Shown here one piece after another: positions 17,306-25,233 of a DNA stretch of 64,000 bases (its first letter is position 1; each line of letters begins with the position of its first letter). The stretch is from CATOSD01 sp965226695. Its GTDB lineage: Bacteria > Chloroflexota > Dehalococcoidia > Lucifugimonadales > CATOSD01. The position numbers and the translations under genes were made by a program. Where the stretch lies: positions 2,046,001 through 2,110,000 of the forward strand of contig OZ245405.1 of assembly GCA_965226695.1 (NCBI GenBank), written 5' to 3'. The notes beneath the pieces were generated by a model. It was not told the origin of the DNA. It ran no database searches and saw only the letters and a program-made list of their open reading frames with translations.

Positions 17306-18544
17306 TCAGAACTTGGGAAGGATGTCCAGCGTCACTTCCAACTCCCGCAGCCGGTCGATATGCCGGTCGGGGTATCCGAGCAGCTCACTAAGAACGTAAG
17401 AGTTGTCCTCCCCGAACGCGGGCGCGCGACGCATCACGTCGTTGGGCGCCCCTTCGTAGACGGCCCTGCCACCCGGAAAAGCGATCGTCGGGTGGCCGTC
17501 GAGGTTCTCCGCGTAGTGCCAGAAATAGCCCCGCTCGTTCAGGTGTGCGTCCGCCACGAGGTCGCTGGCATTTTGGACCCCGCCCGCAGCGACGCCGGCG
17601 CCCTGGAGGGTTGCCGTAACCTCGGACTTAGCGCGCCGGCGGGTCCAGTCCGCTATGTGTTCGTCGAGTTCGTCCTGGTTGGCGTGGCGGGCGAGCAGGT
17701 CGGCGAACTGCGGCTCGCGAGTCCAGTCGGGATCGCCCAGCGCCGCTCGGAAGGCGTCCCACTCCTCTTCGCCGCCCACGTCTATGGCGACCCACTCGTC
17801 CTCGCCGGCGCAGGGATAGACGCCGTGGGGAGCGCGGTACTTGTTGTGGCTGCCCATCCTGCGGCCGTTTCGCCCGTTCATGGCGAAATCCAGGATGGCC
17901 TCGCCCGAAAGCTGCGATGCGGATTCCAGGTGGCTGACCGTGACGTGCTGCCCCTGGCCCGTCTTGGAGCGCTGGTTGAGGCACACCATGGCAGCCATGG
18001 CGGCGTACATGCCGCTGAAGGGGTCGGGCATGTAGATGGCGGAGCGCAGCGGCGGGCCGTCCTCGTAGCCGGTCATCTGGGTCAGTCCGGCCGTGGACTC
18101 GATTGTCTCGCCCCAGGAGGCGTACTCCCGGTACGGACCTTCGCGCCCATAGCCCGGCATTGAGATTACTATGATGCCGGGGTTGATTTCCCTGAGAGCC
18201 GGGTACTCGAATCCGAAGTTTCGCATTACTCGAAGGCTGTAGTTTTCGACGATCAGGTCGCTGATGCGCACGAGGTCGCGAAAGACCTGCTTGCCCTCGT
18301 CGGAGGCAAGGTTGAGCACCACGCTCCGCTTGTTCCGGTTGAGGAAGTTGAAGCCGGTGTAGGCTACCACGACGCGTGGCCGGGAGCCGCCGTTCTCGGG
18401 CGTCTCGTCGACTCGTGTCCTGGTCGACGCGAAGGGGCCTTCGACCTTGATGGTCTCCGCGCCGAGGTCGGCAAGCACCTGCGTGCCGACGGGCCCGGCG
18501 ATGTAGTACGTGAGATCGAGTATTCGGACACCTTGCAGTAGCAT
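17306..18544 (-). CDS. CaiB/BaiF family (class III) CoA-transferase, subunit with catalytic Asp
   Basis: 412 residues, family III CoA-transferase. LQGVRILDLTYYIAGPVGTQVLADLGAETIKVE is the N-terminal fold signature; NRNKRSVVLNL binds CoA. The catalytic Asp, which forms the aspartyl-CoA thioester, fits MPDPFSGMYAA. Its ATG overlaps the stop of the upstream CoA-transferase (TAATG), so translation is coupled. Such enzymes move CoA between carboxylic acids; substrates unknown. Confidence 0.92.
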   Translation of the reverse strand: MLLQGVRILDLTYYIAGPVGTQVLADLGAETIKVEGPFASTRTRVDETPENGGSRPRVVVAYTGFNFLNRNKRSVVLNLASDEGKQVFRDLVRISDLIVENYSLRVMRNFGFEYPALREINPGIIVISMPGYGREGPYREYASWGETIESTAGLTQMTGYEDGPPLRSAIYMPDPFSGMYAAMAAMVCLNQRSKTGQGQHVTVSHLESASQLSGEAILDFAMNGRNGRRMGSHNKYRAPHGVYPCAGEDEWVAIDVGGEEEWDAFRAALGDPDWTREPQFADLLARHANQDELDEHIADWTRRRAKSEVTATLQGAGVAAGGVQNASDLVADAHLNERGYFWHYAENLDGHPTIAFPGGRAVYEGAPNDVMRRAPAFGEDNSYVLSELLGYPDRHIDRLRELEVTLDILPKF

Positions 18545-19779
18545 TAGATCACCCCCGCGCCGCGCAGCGACGCCAACTCGGCCCCGCCCAGGCCCAGCAA
18601 CTCAGTGTAGACTTCGCGGTTGTGCTCGCCAAGTGACGGCGCGCGCGCCATGCGCACGTGCAGGCCATCACCACGCAGCGGCAGGCGCGGGAAGGGCAGC
18701 ATGGAGCCATCGGCCTGCTCGAGCTGCTGGAAGAACCCAACGCTCTCGTGCTGCGGGTCTTCCAGTATCTCTTCCGCGGTATAGGCCATGCCGCAGGGGA
18801 TTCGGTACTGGCCGAGCAGGTCGAAAATCTCGCGCCGCGTCCGCTCCATGAACCAGGGCGCGACGACCGCGTTGAACTCCCGCACGTGGCGTCCCCGCTC
18901 TGAGTAGTTGGTGGCGAATCTCGGGTCCGTCTCCAGCTCCGGAATGCCCAATGCCAGCGTGAACATCTCCCACTGGCCTTGCGTCTGCACCGCGACACCC
19001 ACGTGGCCGTCCTTGCACTCGTAAATCTCGGTCGGGTGGCTGCGGGGGCCGACCCAGCCCTTGAGCATCGACGTCCAGCTTCCGGCGCGCACCTGCAGGT
19101 CGCCTGAGCTGGAGTACATGGAGATGCCCGAGCCAACGAAGTGGGCGGCTGTTTCCATGACGGACACCTCGACGTTTCGGCCCTCACCGGTCGCCTGCCG
19201 CACGTTCAGAGCCGCCAAAGAATGGATTGCGGCATTCAGGCCCGCTGAATACTGCGCCTGGAACAGGCCCGGCTTCACCGGATCACGTTCCGGCTCCCCG
19301 GTGACGAATATCCAGCCGCCGAGCGCATCCATCACCAGCTCGCCGCCCTTGTACCCCTTGTACGGCCCCGAGCGCCCGAAGTTGGTCACCGACGTCACCA
19401 CCACCGCCGGATTGCCGCTGCGTATCCTGCGTCCGTCCAGGGCGTCGAACAGGGGCGAGCCAGGTTCGGAGTTGTCGATTACCACGTCCGCGACATTGAT
19501 TAGCCGCCGCGCGAGAGCCAGGCCGGTAGGTGTGCGCAAGTCCAGGGTCACGCCGCGCTTGTTGCGGTTCAGGTACAGAAACGGAGCGCTGCGGTTGGGG
19601 TCCGGATCGTCGTTGGCAAAGGGGCCCCGTCGGCGCGTCAGGTCGCCCGCGCCGGGCGGCTCGACCTTGATCACGTCCGCGCCGAACGCGCCGATCAGGC
19701 AGGCCGCATAAGGCCCCGCGATGTCTTGCGACAGGTCTAAGACGCGAACGTCGCTCAACCCCGCGGCTGTGGTGACCAT
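18544..19779 (-). CDS. CaiB/BaiF family CoA-transferase, probable partner subunit
   Basis: 411 residues, class III CoA-transferase fold (VRVLDLSQDIAGPYAACLIGAFGADVIKVE; LYLNRNKRGVTLDL). At the position of the catalytic Asp (DPFSG in the neighbouring protein) the sequence reads FQAQYSAG, with Gln at the aligned place. It may therefore be non-catalytic or aligned differently. With the overlapping downstream gene it resembles the two-gene succinyl-CoA:malate CoA-transferase (SmtAB) arrangement of Chloroflexus; function here is unproven. Confidence 0.9.
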   Translation of the reverse strand: MVTTAAGLSDVRVLDLSQDIAGPYAACLIGAFGADVIKVEPPGAGDLTRRRGPFANDDPDPNRSAPFLYLNRNKRGVTLDLRTPTGLALARRLINVADVVIDNSEPGSPLFDALDGRRIRSGNPAVVVTSVTNFGRSGPYKGYKGGELVMDALGGWIFVTGEPERDPVKPGLFQAQYSAGLNAAIHSLAALNVRQATGEGRNVEVSVMETAAHFVGSGISMYSSSGDLQVRAGSWTSMLKGWVGPRSHPTEIYECKDGHVGVAVQTQGQWEMFTLALGIPELETDPRFATNYSERGRHVREFNAVVAPWFMERTRREIFDLLGQYRIPCGMAYTAEEILEDPQHESVGFFQQLEQADGSMLPFPRLPLRGDGLHVRMARAPSLGEHNREVYTELLGLGGAELASLRGAGVI

Positions 19780-19890
19780 CAGACTTTGCCTCTGGCTTTC
19801 GCGTCCGCCGCCGGGACCACCCGCTCTACCTGCGCCAGTGTGTGGGCGACAGGTGCGGACCAGCGGTGACGAGCCGTCTACACGGGGCTT

Positions 19891-19919
19891 ATTCTAAGTT
19901 GAAAGGGCAGCGCGGGCAA
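19891..19919 (-). promoter_or_regulatory. Internal promoter before the CoA-transferase pair
   Basis: Minus strand TTGCCC (19914-19919), 17 bp, TAGAAT (19891-19896), in the 156-base gap between the enoyl-CoA hydratase stop and the transferase start. Confidence 0.5.
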
Positions 19920-19935
19920 GGCTACGCGGCGCGTC

Positions 19936-20724
19936 CTACCGTCCCTTCCAGGTTGGGCTGCGCTTCTCCGAAAAGGCCTTCGGCCCCTCCAGGCGGTCGT
20001 CGGACACCGCCGAGCGAACGCGCCAATCGTACTCCAGGCGAGCCGCTGTCTCCAGGGGCAGGCCCAGCCCGGCGTACGCGGCCTGCTTGGTGCCGCGTAC
20101 CGAGAGAGGGGCGCACTCCAGGATCTGCGCCGCCCACCGCTCCGCGGCCGCCATCAGCTCTGCCGCCGGGACGACCTCGTTGACCAGCCCGATCTGCCTG
20201 GCCTCCTGGGCGTCGATGAACCTGCCCGTGAGCAGCATGCCCATGGCCGTCTTGGTGGGGACCTGGCGCACAAGCCGGTGAAAGCCGGTCGGCCCCGCGT
20301 CCAGCCCCCAGCGTGGCTCCGGCAGCCCGAACTGCGCGTGCTCCGCCGCGACGACAATGTCGCAGGCCAGCATCAGCTCGAAACCCCCGGCCAGGCAGTA
20401 TCCGTTGACGGCGGCAATCACGGGCTTCCACAGGTCGAACCGGGTGTCCAAGCCGCCGAATCCGCCGCGGTTAGCCAGGTGGCGATTGTCACCCCGACCC
20501 TGAAATTGGGCCATGTGCTTAAGGTCGGCGCCCGCGCAGAAGGCCCGCTCGCCCGTCCCGGTCAGCACCGCCAACCACATCTCGTCGTCTTCCTGAAAGT
20601 CGGTCCAGATGCGGGAAAGCTCCTCATTGGCCGGCGGGTGCAGGGCGTTCATGACCTCGGGGCGGTCGATCGTCACGTAGGCGACGTTCCCCTTCTTCTC
20701 GTACCTGGCGAACTGGTATGCCAT
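19936..20724 (-). CDS. Enoyl-CoA hydratase/isomerase
   Basis: Crotonase family, 262 residues. ERAFCAGADLKHM (oxyanion hole), GGFELMLACDI (first Glu) and FGLPEPRWGL (second Glu) are all conserved, so hydratase activity is plausible. First gene of the minus-strand catabolic cluster that continues with the two CoA-transferases and another hydratase. A weak RBS (GGGACCGCC) precedes the ATG. Confidence 0.92.
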   Translation of the reverse strand: MAYQFARYEKKGNVAYVTIDRPEVMNALHPPANEELSRIWTDFQEDDEMWLAVLTGTGERAFCAGADLKHMAQFQGRGDNRHLANRGGFGGLDTRFDLWKPVIAAVNGYCLAGGFELMLACDIVVAAEHAQFGLPEPRWGLDAGPTGFHRLVRQVPTKTAMGMLLTGRFIDAQEARQIGLVNEVVPAAELMAAAERWAAQILECAPLSVRGTKQAAYAGLGLPLETAARLEYDWRVRSAVSDDRLEGPKAFSEKRSPTWKGR

Positions 20725-20777
20725 ATGGCGGTCCCTTCAGTGGCCGGCGTTGAAAGGCCGGGCCGTTAACGCGGTCA

Positions 20778-20805
20778 CCCCAAGCCCACCGAAGCGAGCT
20801 TGGGG
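20778..20805 (-). terminator. Hairpin downstream of the substrate-binding protein gene
   Basis: CCCCAAGC and GCTTGGGG form a perfect 8-bp stem with a 12-base loop, 63 bases after the binding-protein stop. There is no T-run, so it may be a Rho-assisted terminator or an mRNA 3' stabiliser. Confidence 0.4.
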
Positions 20806-20867
20806 CGAGCCGGACTATCAGGCGTCACGCCGAGACGCGCGTTGCGCGCGCCCCGGCACTAACACCG

Positions 20868-22751
20868 CTATTGTGTCTTCCAGAGGAACTCCAGGTTGTA
20901 GTTGGGGATGATGCCAACGGACGGCCCCAGGTGCTCCTCGACCCCGTGCACTCTGTCGTTGTAGAGAATGCTGTACTTGGGGTCCCACACCAGCGCCTTC
21001 CACACCTGGTCTATGGTGTAGCGCTGAAGGTCGTGAAGCAGTTCCTGGCGCTTGGCCGGGTCCAGCTCCGATTGCTGTGCCTGCCACTTGGACTGCCACG
21101 TGTCGTCGCACAGGTCTTCGTCGCGGTCGCGCGGCCAGACGTAGTTGCGCCCGCCCTCGCAGCCGTAGGTAAGCTGTAGCTGTAGGCCAGGGTCCATCTC
21201 GTAGGTGTAGCTCCACCAGAACACGCCCGGATGCAGGTAGTTGACGTTGCGTTCGTGCATGTTGTCGAAGGTCTTAACGGTTACCTTAAGGTCAGGCAGC
21301 TCGCCGGAGACCTCGTAGTCGCGGATGAACTGCGCCTGGACGAGGAAGCAGCCGTCGGCGTCGCCGTGGACGGCGCCTCTGCCGCTGGCCGAAGCGTCGC
21401 ATTGGAACTCTAAGCCGTCCGGGAAGCCGGCTTCGGCGAGCAACCGCTTGGCCTCCGCGATGTCGTCAGTCTTGGGCTGGCGGAATCCAGGCAGGGTCTT
21501 CACCTCTTCCTGGGGCAGCGCGTAGTCGATGAACAGGGACGACGCGGGGGTGCCGTAGTTCCAGTCCCGACCATAGCTCTCGGGGCCGCCACCGAAGTGG
21601 ACGCCAGAGGTCGTGTCGCGGTCTATCAGCAGGTGGATCGCGCGGCGCACGCGAAGGTCGTCAAACGGCTTCTTGGTGATGTCGAACTGAATGCCGATGT
21701 TGCCGCAGCAGGCGCCCACGTAGGCATGCCGCTTGATCTCGGGGTTGGTGCTCTGGATGTCCAGCACGTTGCGGGGCATCACCTGTGAGGATGCCCACAT
21801 GTCGAGCTGGCTGGAGCGCAGTCCCGCTATGATAGCCGCCTTGTCGGAAATGGCGGTATAGCGCAGCCCTTCGAGGTACGGCAGGCCCTCGCCCTTTTCG
21901 TTCTGGCGCCAGTAGTTGTCGTTCTTGACGTAGTCGTACTTGACCTGCTCATCGAACAGGTCGAGGATGAACGGCCCTATGCCTAAGGTGCAGTTGGCGG
22001 TGTCCTTGAGGTTGCCGCACTGGTCCACAAGCTCCTTGGGCACGACCATGTTGCGAATGTCGCCCAAGCCGAGCAGGAAGCCGCCATCGACGTTGTTCAG
22101 GGTGACTTCGACCGTCGTGTCGTCCACTGCCTGCGCGTCAGCCATCGAGCGGAGCACGCTGGAGCGAGGCCAGTTCACCTCGTCCAGGTTTTCGGGGTTT
22201 TCGAGGCCCCTGGACCTGCGCAGCGAGTAGGCGACGTCTTCAGCGACCATCTTGCGCCCGTTTGCCGGCGCCCTGTCCTGGAAGGAGATGTCGTCGCGAA
22301 TGACAAGCGTAAGCGTCAGGAGGTCGCTGGACCACTCCCAGCTTTCGGCCACCTGGGGCCTCGGCTCCAGGGTCAGCGGGTGCAGGTCGACCACGCGGTT
22401 GCTCACCGGCTGCCACCAGGTGGTGCAACAGGGGGTCATGTGCGGGTCGGTGTTCGTCTGGCGGCCTGTGCCGGTAGGCAAATCGAGGAAGCCGCCGAAC
22501 TGGGCCTCCATCATGTCATCATCGGGCGCCATGGCTGGCTCGGCGGCCGGCGCGGCTGTGGGCGCAACTTGCGCCGCCGGCGCGGCAGTAGGGGCCACGG
22601 CGGGTACCGGCGTATCCTCCGGCTCGTCGCTGGTGCACGCGACCGCGAGCATCATGGCCAAAGCGGCGGTGAGAGCCAGCACAAGGGGCACGGCTAACCC
22701 TCCCCGCGAGCGCAATATGCCAATCTTGCCGAAGATTCTGGCAGTCAACAT
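20868..22751 (-). CDS. ABC transporter substrate-binding lipoprotein (SBP_bac_5, peptide/nickel type)
   Basis: 627 residues. The N-terminus has basic residues, a hydrophobic stretch and a lipobox-like MMLAVAC, then a Pro/Ala/Thr linker (about residues 45-75). The body matches extracellular family 5 binding proteins: RVVDLHPLTLEPRPQVAESWEWS, LRRSRGLENP, GSLDxxx-like regions and IQFDITKKPFDDLRVRRAI near the middle. ATG at 22751 follows GAGGAGGAAGGAC. It has its own promoter although both permease genes lie just upstream on the same strand. Ligand unknown (peptide, opine, sugar oligomer or metal chelate). Confidence 0.92.
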   Translation of the reverse strand: MLTARIFGKIGILRSRGGLAVPLVLALTAALAMMLAVACTSDEPEDTPVPAVAPTAAPAAQVAPTAAPAAEPAMAPDDDMMEAQFGGFLDLPTGTGRQTNTDPHMTPCCTTWWQPVSNRVVDLHPLTLEPRPQVAESWEWSSDLLTLTLVIRDDISFQDRAPANGRKMVAEDVAYSLRRSRGLENPENLDEVNWPRSSVLRSMADAQAVDDTTVEVTLNNVDGGFLLGLGDIRNMVVPKELVDQCGNLKDTANCTLGIGPFILDLFDEQVKYDYVKNDNYWRQNEKGEGLPYLEGLRYTAISDKAAIIAGLRSSQLDMWASSQVMPRNVLDIQSTNPEIKRHAYVGACCGNIGIQFDITKKPFDDLRVRRAIHLLIDRDTTSGVHFGGGPESYGRDWNYGTPASSLFIDYALPQEEVKTLPGFRQPKTDDIAEAKRLLAEAGFPDGLEFQCDASASGRGAVHGDADGCFLVQAQFIRDYEVSGELPDLKVTVKTFDNMHERNVNYLHPGVFWWSYTYEMDPGLQLQLTYGCEGGRNYVWPRDRDEDLCDDTWQSKWQAQQSELDPAKRQELLHDLQRYTIDQVWKALVWDPKYSILYNDRVHGVEEHLGPSVGIIPNYNLEFLWKTQ

Positions 22752-22787
22752 GTCCTTCCTCCTCTTTGTAGCTTGGAATGATTCCAC

Positions 22788-22816
22788 AGACTATTCGTTT
22801 GGCTAAAGTCTGTCAA
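22788..22816 (-). promoter_or_regulatory. Promoter of the substrate-binding protein gene
   Basis: Minus strand TTGACA (22811-22816), 17 bp, TAGTCT (22788-22793), 37 bases before the ATG. The same two hexamers and spacer occur before the DUF1800 gene at 25109-25137. Confidence 0.65.
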
Positions 22817-22922
22817 AGGCGGATGAGGCGACGCCCCAACGCCTGGCTGTCGTGGTCGTATTCTACTTGGACCTAACCTCCTTTGGAACTGTACCCGCAC
22901 TTGACTCTTGAAACACCGCGGC

Positions 22923-23867
22923 CTATTGGGCCTCGGTGCGGCTTCCTCGGAGGCGGGGGTCGAGAACGTCCCTGACCCCGTCGCCGAACATATTCATGCT
23001 GAACACCACGATGGTGAGAATCACGCCGGGAGCGACAGCCATGGTCCATTGCTGGCGGAAGAAATCGCGGCTCTCGAAGGCCAGCATGCCGCCCCAGGTA
23101 GGGCTGGGCGGGGGAACGCCGTATCCCAGGAAGCTCAGCGACGCCTCTGCCAGTATCGCCCAGCCCACGGCGGCGGTGGCGAGCACCAGCGCGGTGGGGC
23201 CGACGTTGGGCAGCACGTAGCGCCACAGTATGCCAATCAAAGGCACACCTATGGCCTTTGCGCCGTCGAAGTACTGGTTCTCCTTGATTGAGATGACGGA
23301 CCCTCTAATGAGACGCGATTGGGTGAAGGTGTACCTCACGGCTAGGATGACGATCACCGTCTGCAGGCTCGGGCCGAGCGCACCAGCGGCCACCAGCAGG
23401 AACACGAGCGCGGGAATGCTCATGAAGGCGTCGACGAACCGCTGGGCGTAGCGGTCCACTCTTCCGCCGACGTAGCCCGTCACCATTCCAAGCGCGGTAG
23501 CGCCGGTTACGCCGACACCAACCGATACTGCGGCTACGATCAGCGACACCCTGGCTCCGTGTATGACCCGGCTGAGTATATCGCGGCCGAAGTTGTCAGT
23601 GCCCATCCAGTAGGTGGTGCTGATGCCCTTCAGCTCGTCACCCAGGTTCGGATACAGCGGATGGTAGGGGGAAATCCAGGGTGCGAGCAGGGCAACGATG
23701 ACTACGAACAGCACCACCAAGCCGCCAGCGGCTGCCAACGGCTTGTGGCGCCAGGCGCGCCAAAATCGAAAGAGAAGACTTCGCTGCGGCCTGAGCCCTT
23801 CGACCAGGAGGCTCTGCTCGGCCGCGGCGGCATCGCCAGCGGTGCTCTGTCCGAATCTCATGCCCAT
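22923..23867 (-). CDS. ABC transporter permease, OppC/DppC type
   Basis: 314 residues with a long N-terminal cytosolic stretch, one membrane helix, a conserved external segment (YWMGTDNFGRDILSRVIHGARVSLIVA) and five further helices. The ATPase-docking EAA loop is visible around YFDGAKAIGVPLIGILWRYVLPNV. Forms the channel with the OppB-type permease encoded 33 bases upstream. No ATP-binding subunit is present in the cluster. Confidence 0.93.
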   Translation of the reverse strand: MGMRFGQSTAGDAAAAEQSLLVEGLRPQRSLLFRFWRAWRHKPLAAAGGLVVLFVVIVALLAPWISPYHPLYPNLGDELKGISTTYWMGTDNFGRDILSRVIHGARVSLIVAAVSVGVGVTGATALGMVTGYVGGRVDRYAQRFVDAFMSIPALVFLLVAAGALGPSLQTVIVILAVRYTFTQSRLIRGSVISIKENQYFDGAKAIGVPLIGILWRYVLPNVGPTALVLATAAVGWAILAEASLSFLGYGVPPPSPTWGGMLAFESRDFFRQQWTMAVAPGVILTIVVFSMNMFGDGVRDVLDPRLRGSRTEAQ

Positions 23868-23900
23868 CGCTATCCGTCCTCGCCGGGTGCCTGGCGCGCG

Positions 23901-24851
23901 TTACTCATAGCGGACTCGGGGGTCCAGCCAACCGTAGCTCAGGTCCACAATCAGGTTCACTAGCAGAATCCAGATGGTGAAGAAGAGGGCCGCGCCCTGG
24001 ATCATCGGCCAGTCGCGCAGGTCGATCGAGTCCACGAGCAGCCTTCCCATGCCGGGCAGGGTGAAAATCTGCTCGATAACCACGGTCCCGCCAATGAGGA
24101 ACGCGATGTCCAGGCCTATCCAGGTGGCGACCGGGATCATCGCGTTCTTGAGCGCGTGCTTGTATATGACTACGCGCTCCACAAGGCCCTTGGCCCTTGC
24201 CGTTCTGATGTAGTCCTGCCGGAGCACCTCCAGCATCATGGCCCGCGTGATTCGAACGAGGCTGCCTGATAGCCCCAGGCCCAGGATGAGCGCCGGCACT
24301 ATAAACTGTTGAAGGTTGGTTACGGGGTCTTCGGTTATACGAGCGTAGCGGATTGGCGCGAGGTAGCCCCACCATATCGCCGGGAACGTAATCACTATGG
24401 TGCCGACCCAAAAGGTGGGGGCGGCGACCCACATGAACGCGGACGAGCGAAACAAATAGTCGAGGATACTGTCCTGCCGCAGAGCGGCGAACACCCCCAC
24501 TGGAATAGCCACAGTCACGGCGACGAGCATCCCCAGGAAGGTGATCTCCAGCGTGACGGGCAGGGCAGTGCCGATCCTGTTGATCACCTTGCGGTCGGTC
24601 CAAAGCGACTTACCCAGGTCGCCGCGGAAGATGTCGCCTATGAACTCGAAGTACTGGTTGACGAGGGGACGGTTGATGCCCATCTCGGTGCGCATGATCT
24701 CAAGCTGTTCCTGGTTGGCGATGAGGCCGTCCTGCAGCAGCCGGTCGAGAACGTCACCCGGCATGACGCGCACCAGCATGAATATGATGAACGTCGTGAT
24801 GAAAAACGTCGGTATCAGTAGGATGAGTCGGTTTACCGCGTAGTCCCGCAT
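23901..24851 (-). CDS. ABC transporter permease, OppB/DppB type
   Basis: 316 residues, six membrane helices. N-terminal RLILLIPTFFITTFIIFMLVRVMPGD and the central EAA-type loop VLRQDYIRTARAKGLVERVVIYKHALKNAMIP are hallmark OppB/DppB sequences. Heads a minus-strand unit permease B, permease C, binding protein. Preceded by a 5' leader with two hairpins. Confidence 0.93.
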   Translation of the reverse strand: MRDYAVNRLILLIPTFFITTFIIFMLVRVMPGDVLDRLLQDGLIANQEQLEIMRTEMGINRPLVNQYFEFIGDIFRGDLGKSLWTDRKVINRIGTALPVTLEITFLGMLVAVTVAIPVGVFAALRQDSILDYLFRSSAFMWVAAPTFWVGTIVITFPAIWWGYLAPIRYARITEDPVTNLQQFIVPALILGLGLSGSLVRITRAMMLEVLRQDYIRTARAKGLVERVVIYKHALKNAMIPVATWIGLDIAFLIGGTVVIEQIFTLPGMGRLLVDSIDLRDWPMIQGAALFFTIWILLVNLIVDLSYGWLDPRVRYE

Positions 24852-24902
24852 AAGTCACCGCTCCTCTACTGCCTGCGCCGCCCTGCCAAATCCGGCCTGG
24901 AC

Positions 24903-24946
24903 GGCGGCAACCGGTGGCCTGCCGCCGGGGGTCGTGGATTTTCCAC
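24903..24946 (-). promoter_or_regulatory. Structured 5' leader of the permease operon
   Basis: Two stem-loops lie between the putative promoter and the permease start: GTGGA/TCCAC with a TTT loop (24934-24946) and a perfect 7-bp GGCGGCA/TGCCGCC stem with a 10-base loop (24903-24926). It matches no riboswitch consensus I know. Confidence 0.3.
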
Positions 24947-24975
24947 ACGATGGCGTCGGGCCTAGGTCGCCTAGA

Positions 24976-25004
24976 GAGTAAGCTCTAAGGCGTGCGGATG
25001 TCAA
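24976..25004 (-). promoter_or_regulatory. Probable promoter of the permease operon
   Basis: Minus strand perfect TTGACA (24999-25004) with a poor -10 candidate TTACTC at 17 bp. An imperfect dyad (CCT..AGAG/CTCT..AGG) overlaps the -10, which could be an operator. Confidence 0.4.
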
Positions 25005-25108
25005 CACCTTTTGATTTTCGCCCCACAGAGGACAAGCCTTTCCACCATGCGGAGCCGTGTTTGGTTTTCCCACAACCTGCGCCATGCGGTTCTCGGCGCC
25101 GCGACAGA

Positions 25109-25137
25109 TTGACACTGTTTTTCTCATTTGCTAGTCT
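25109..25137 (+). promoter_or_regulatory. Promoter of the DUF1800/DUF1501/NHL cluster
   Basis: TTGACA (25109-25114), 17 bp, TAGTCT (25132-25137), 97 bases before the DUF1800 start. The rest of the 24852-25233 gap holds the divergent promoter and leader; no gene is visible there. Confidence 0.6.
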
Positions 25138-25233
25138 GGTGCCAACGCAACGGGTTGGCGAGACTCGTGGTGGCGCGTCGCATGGCGGAATAGCCGCCCG
25201 GGCCGCAGAGCATAGTTTGAAGGAGTACTGCCT

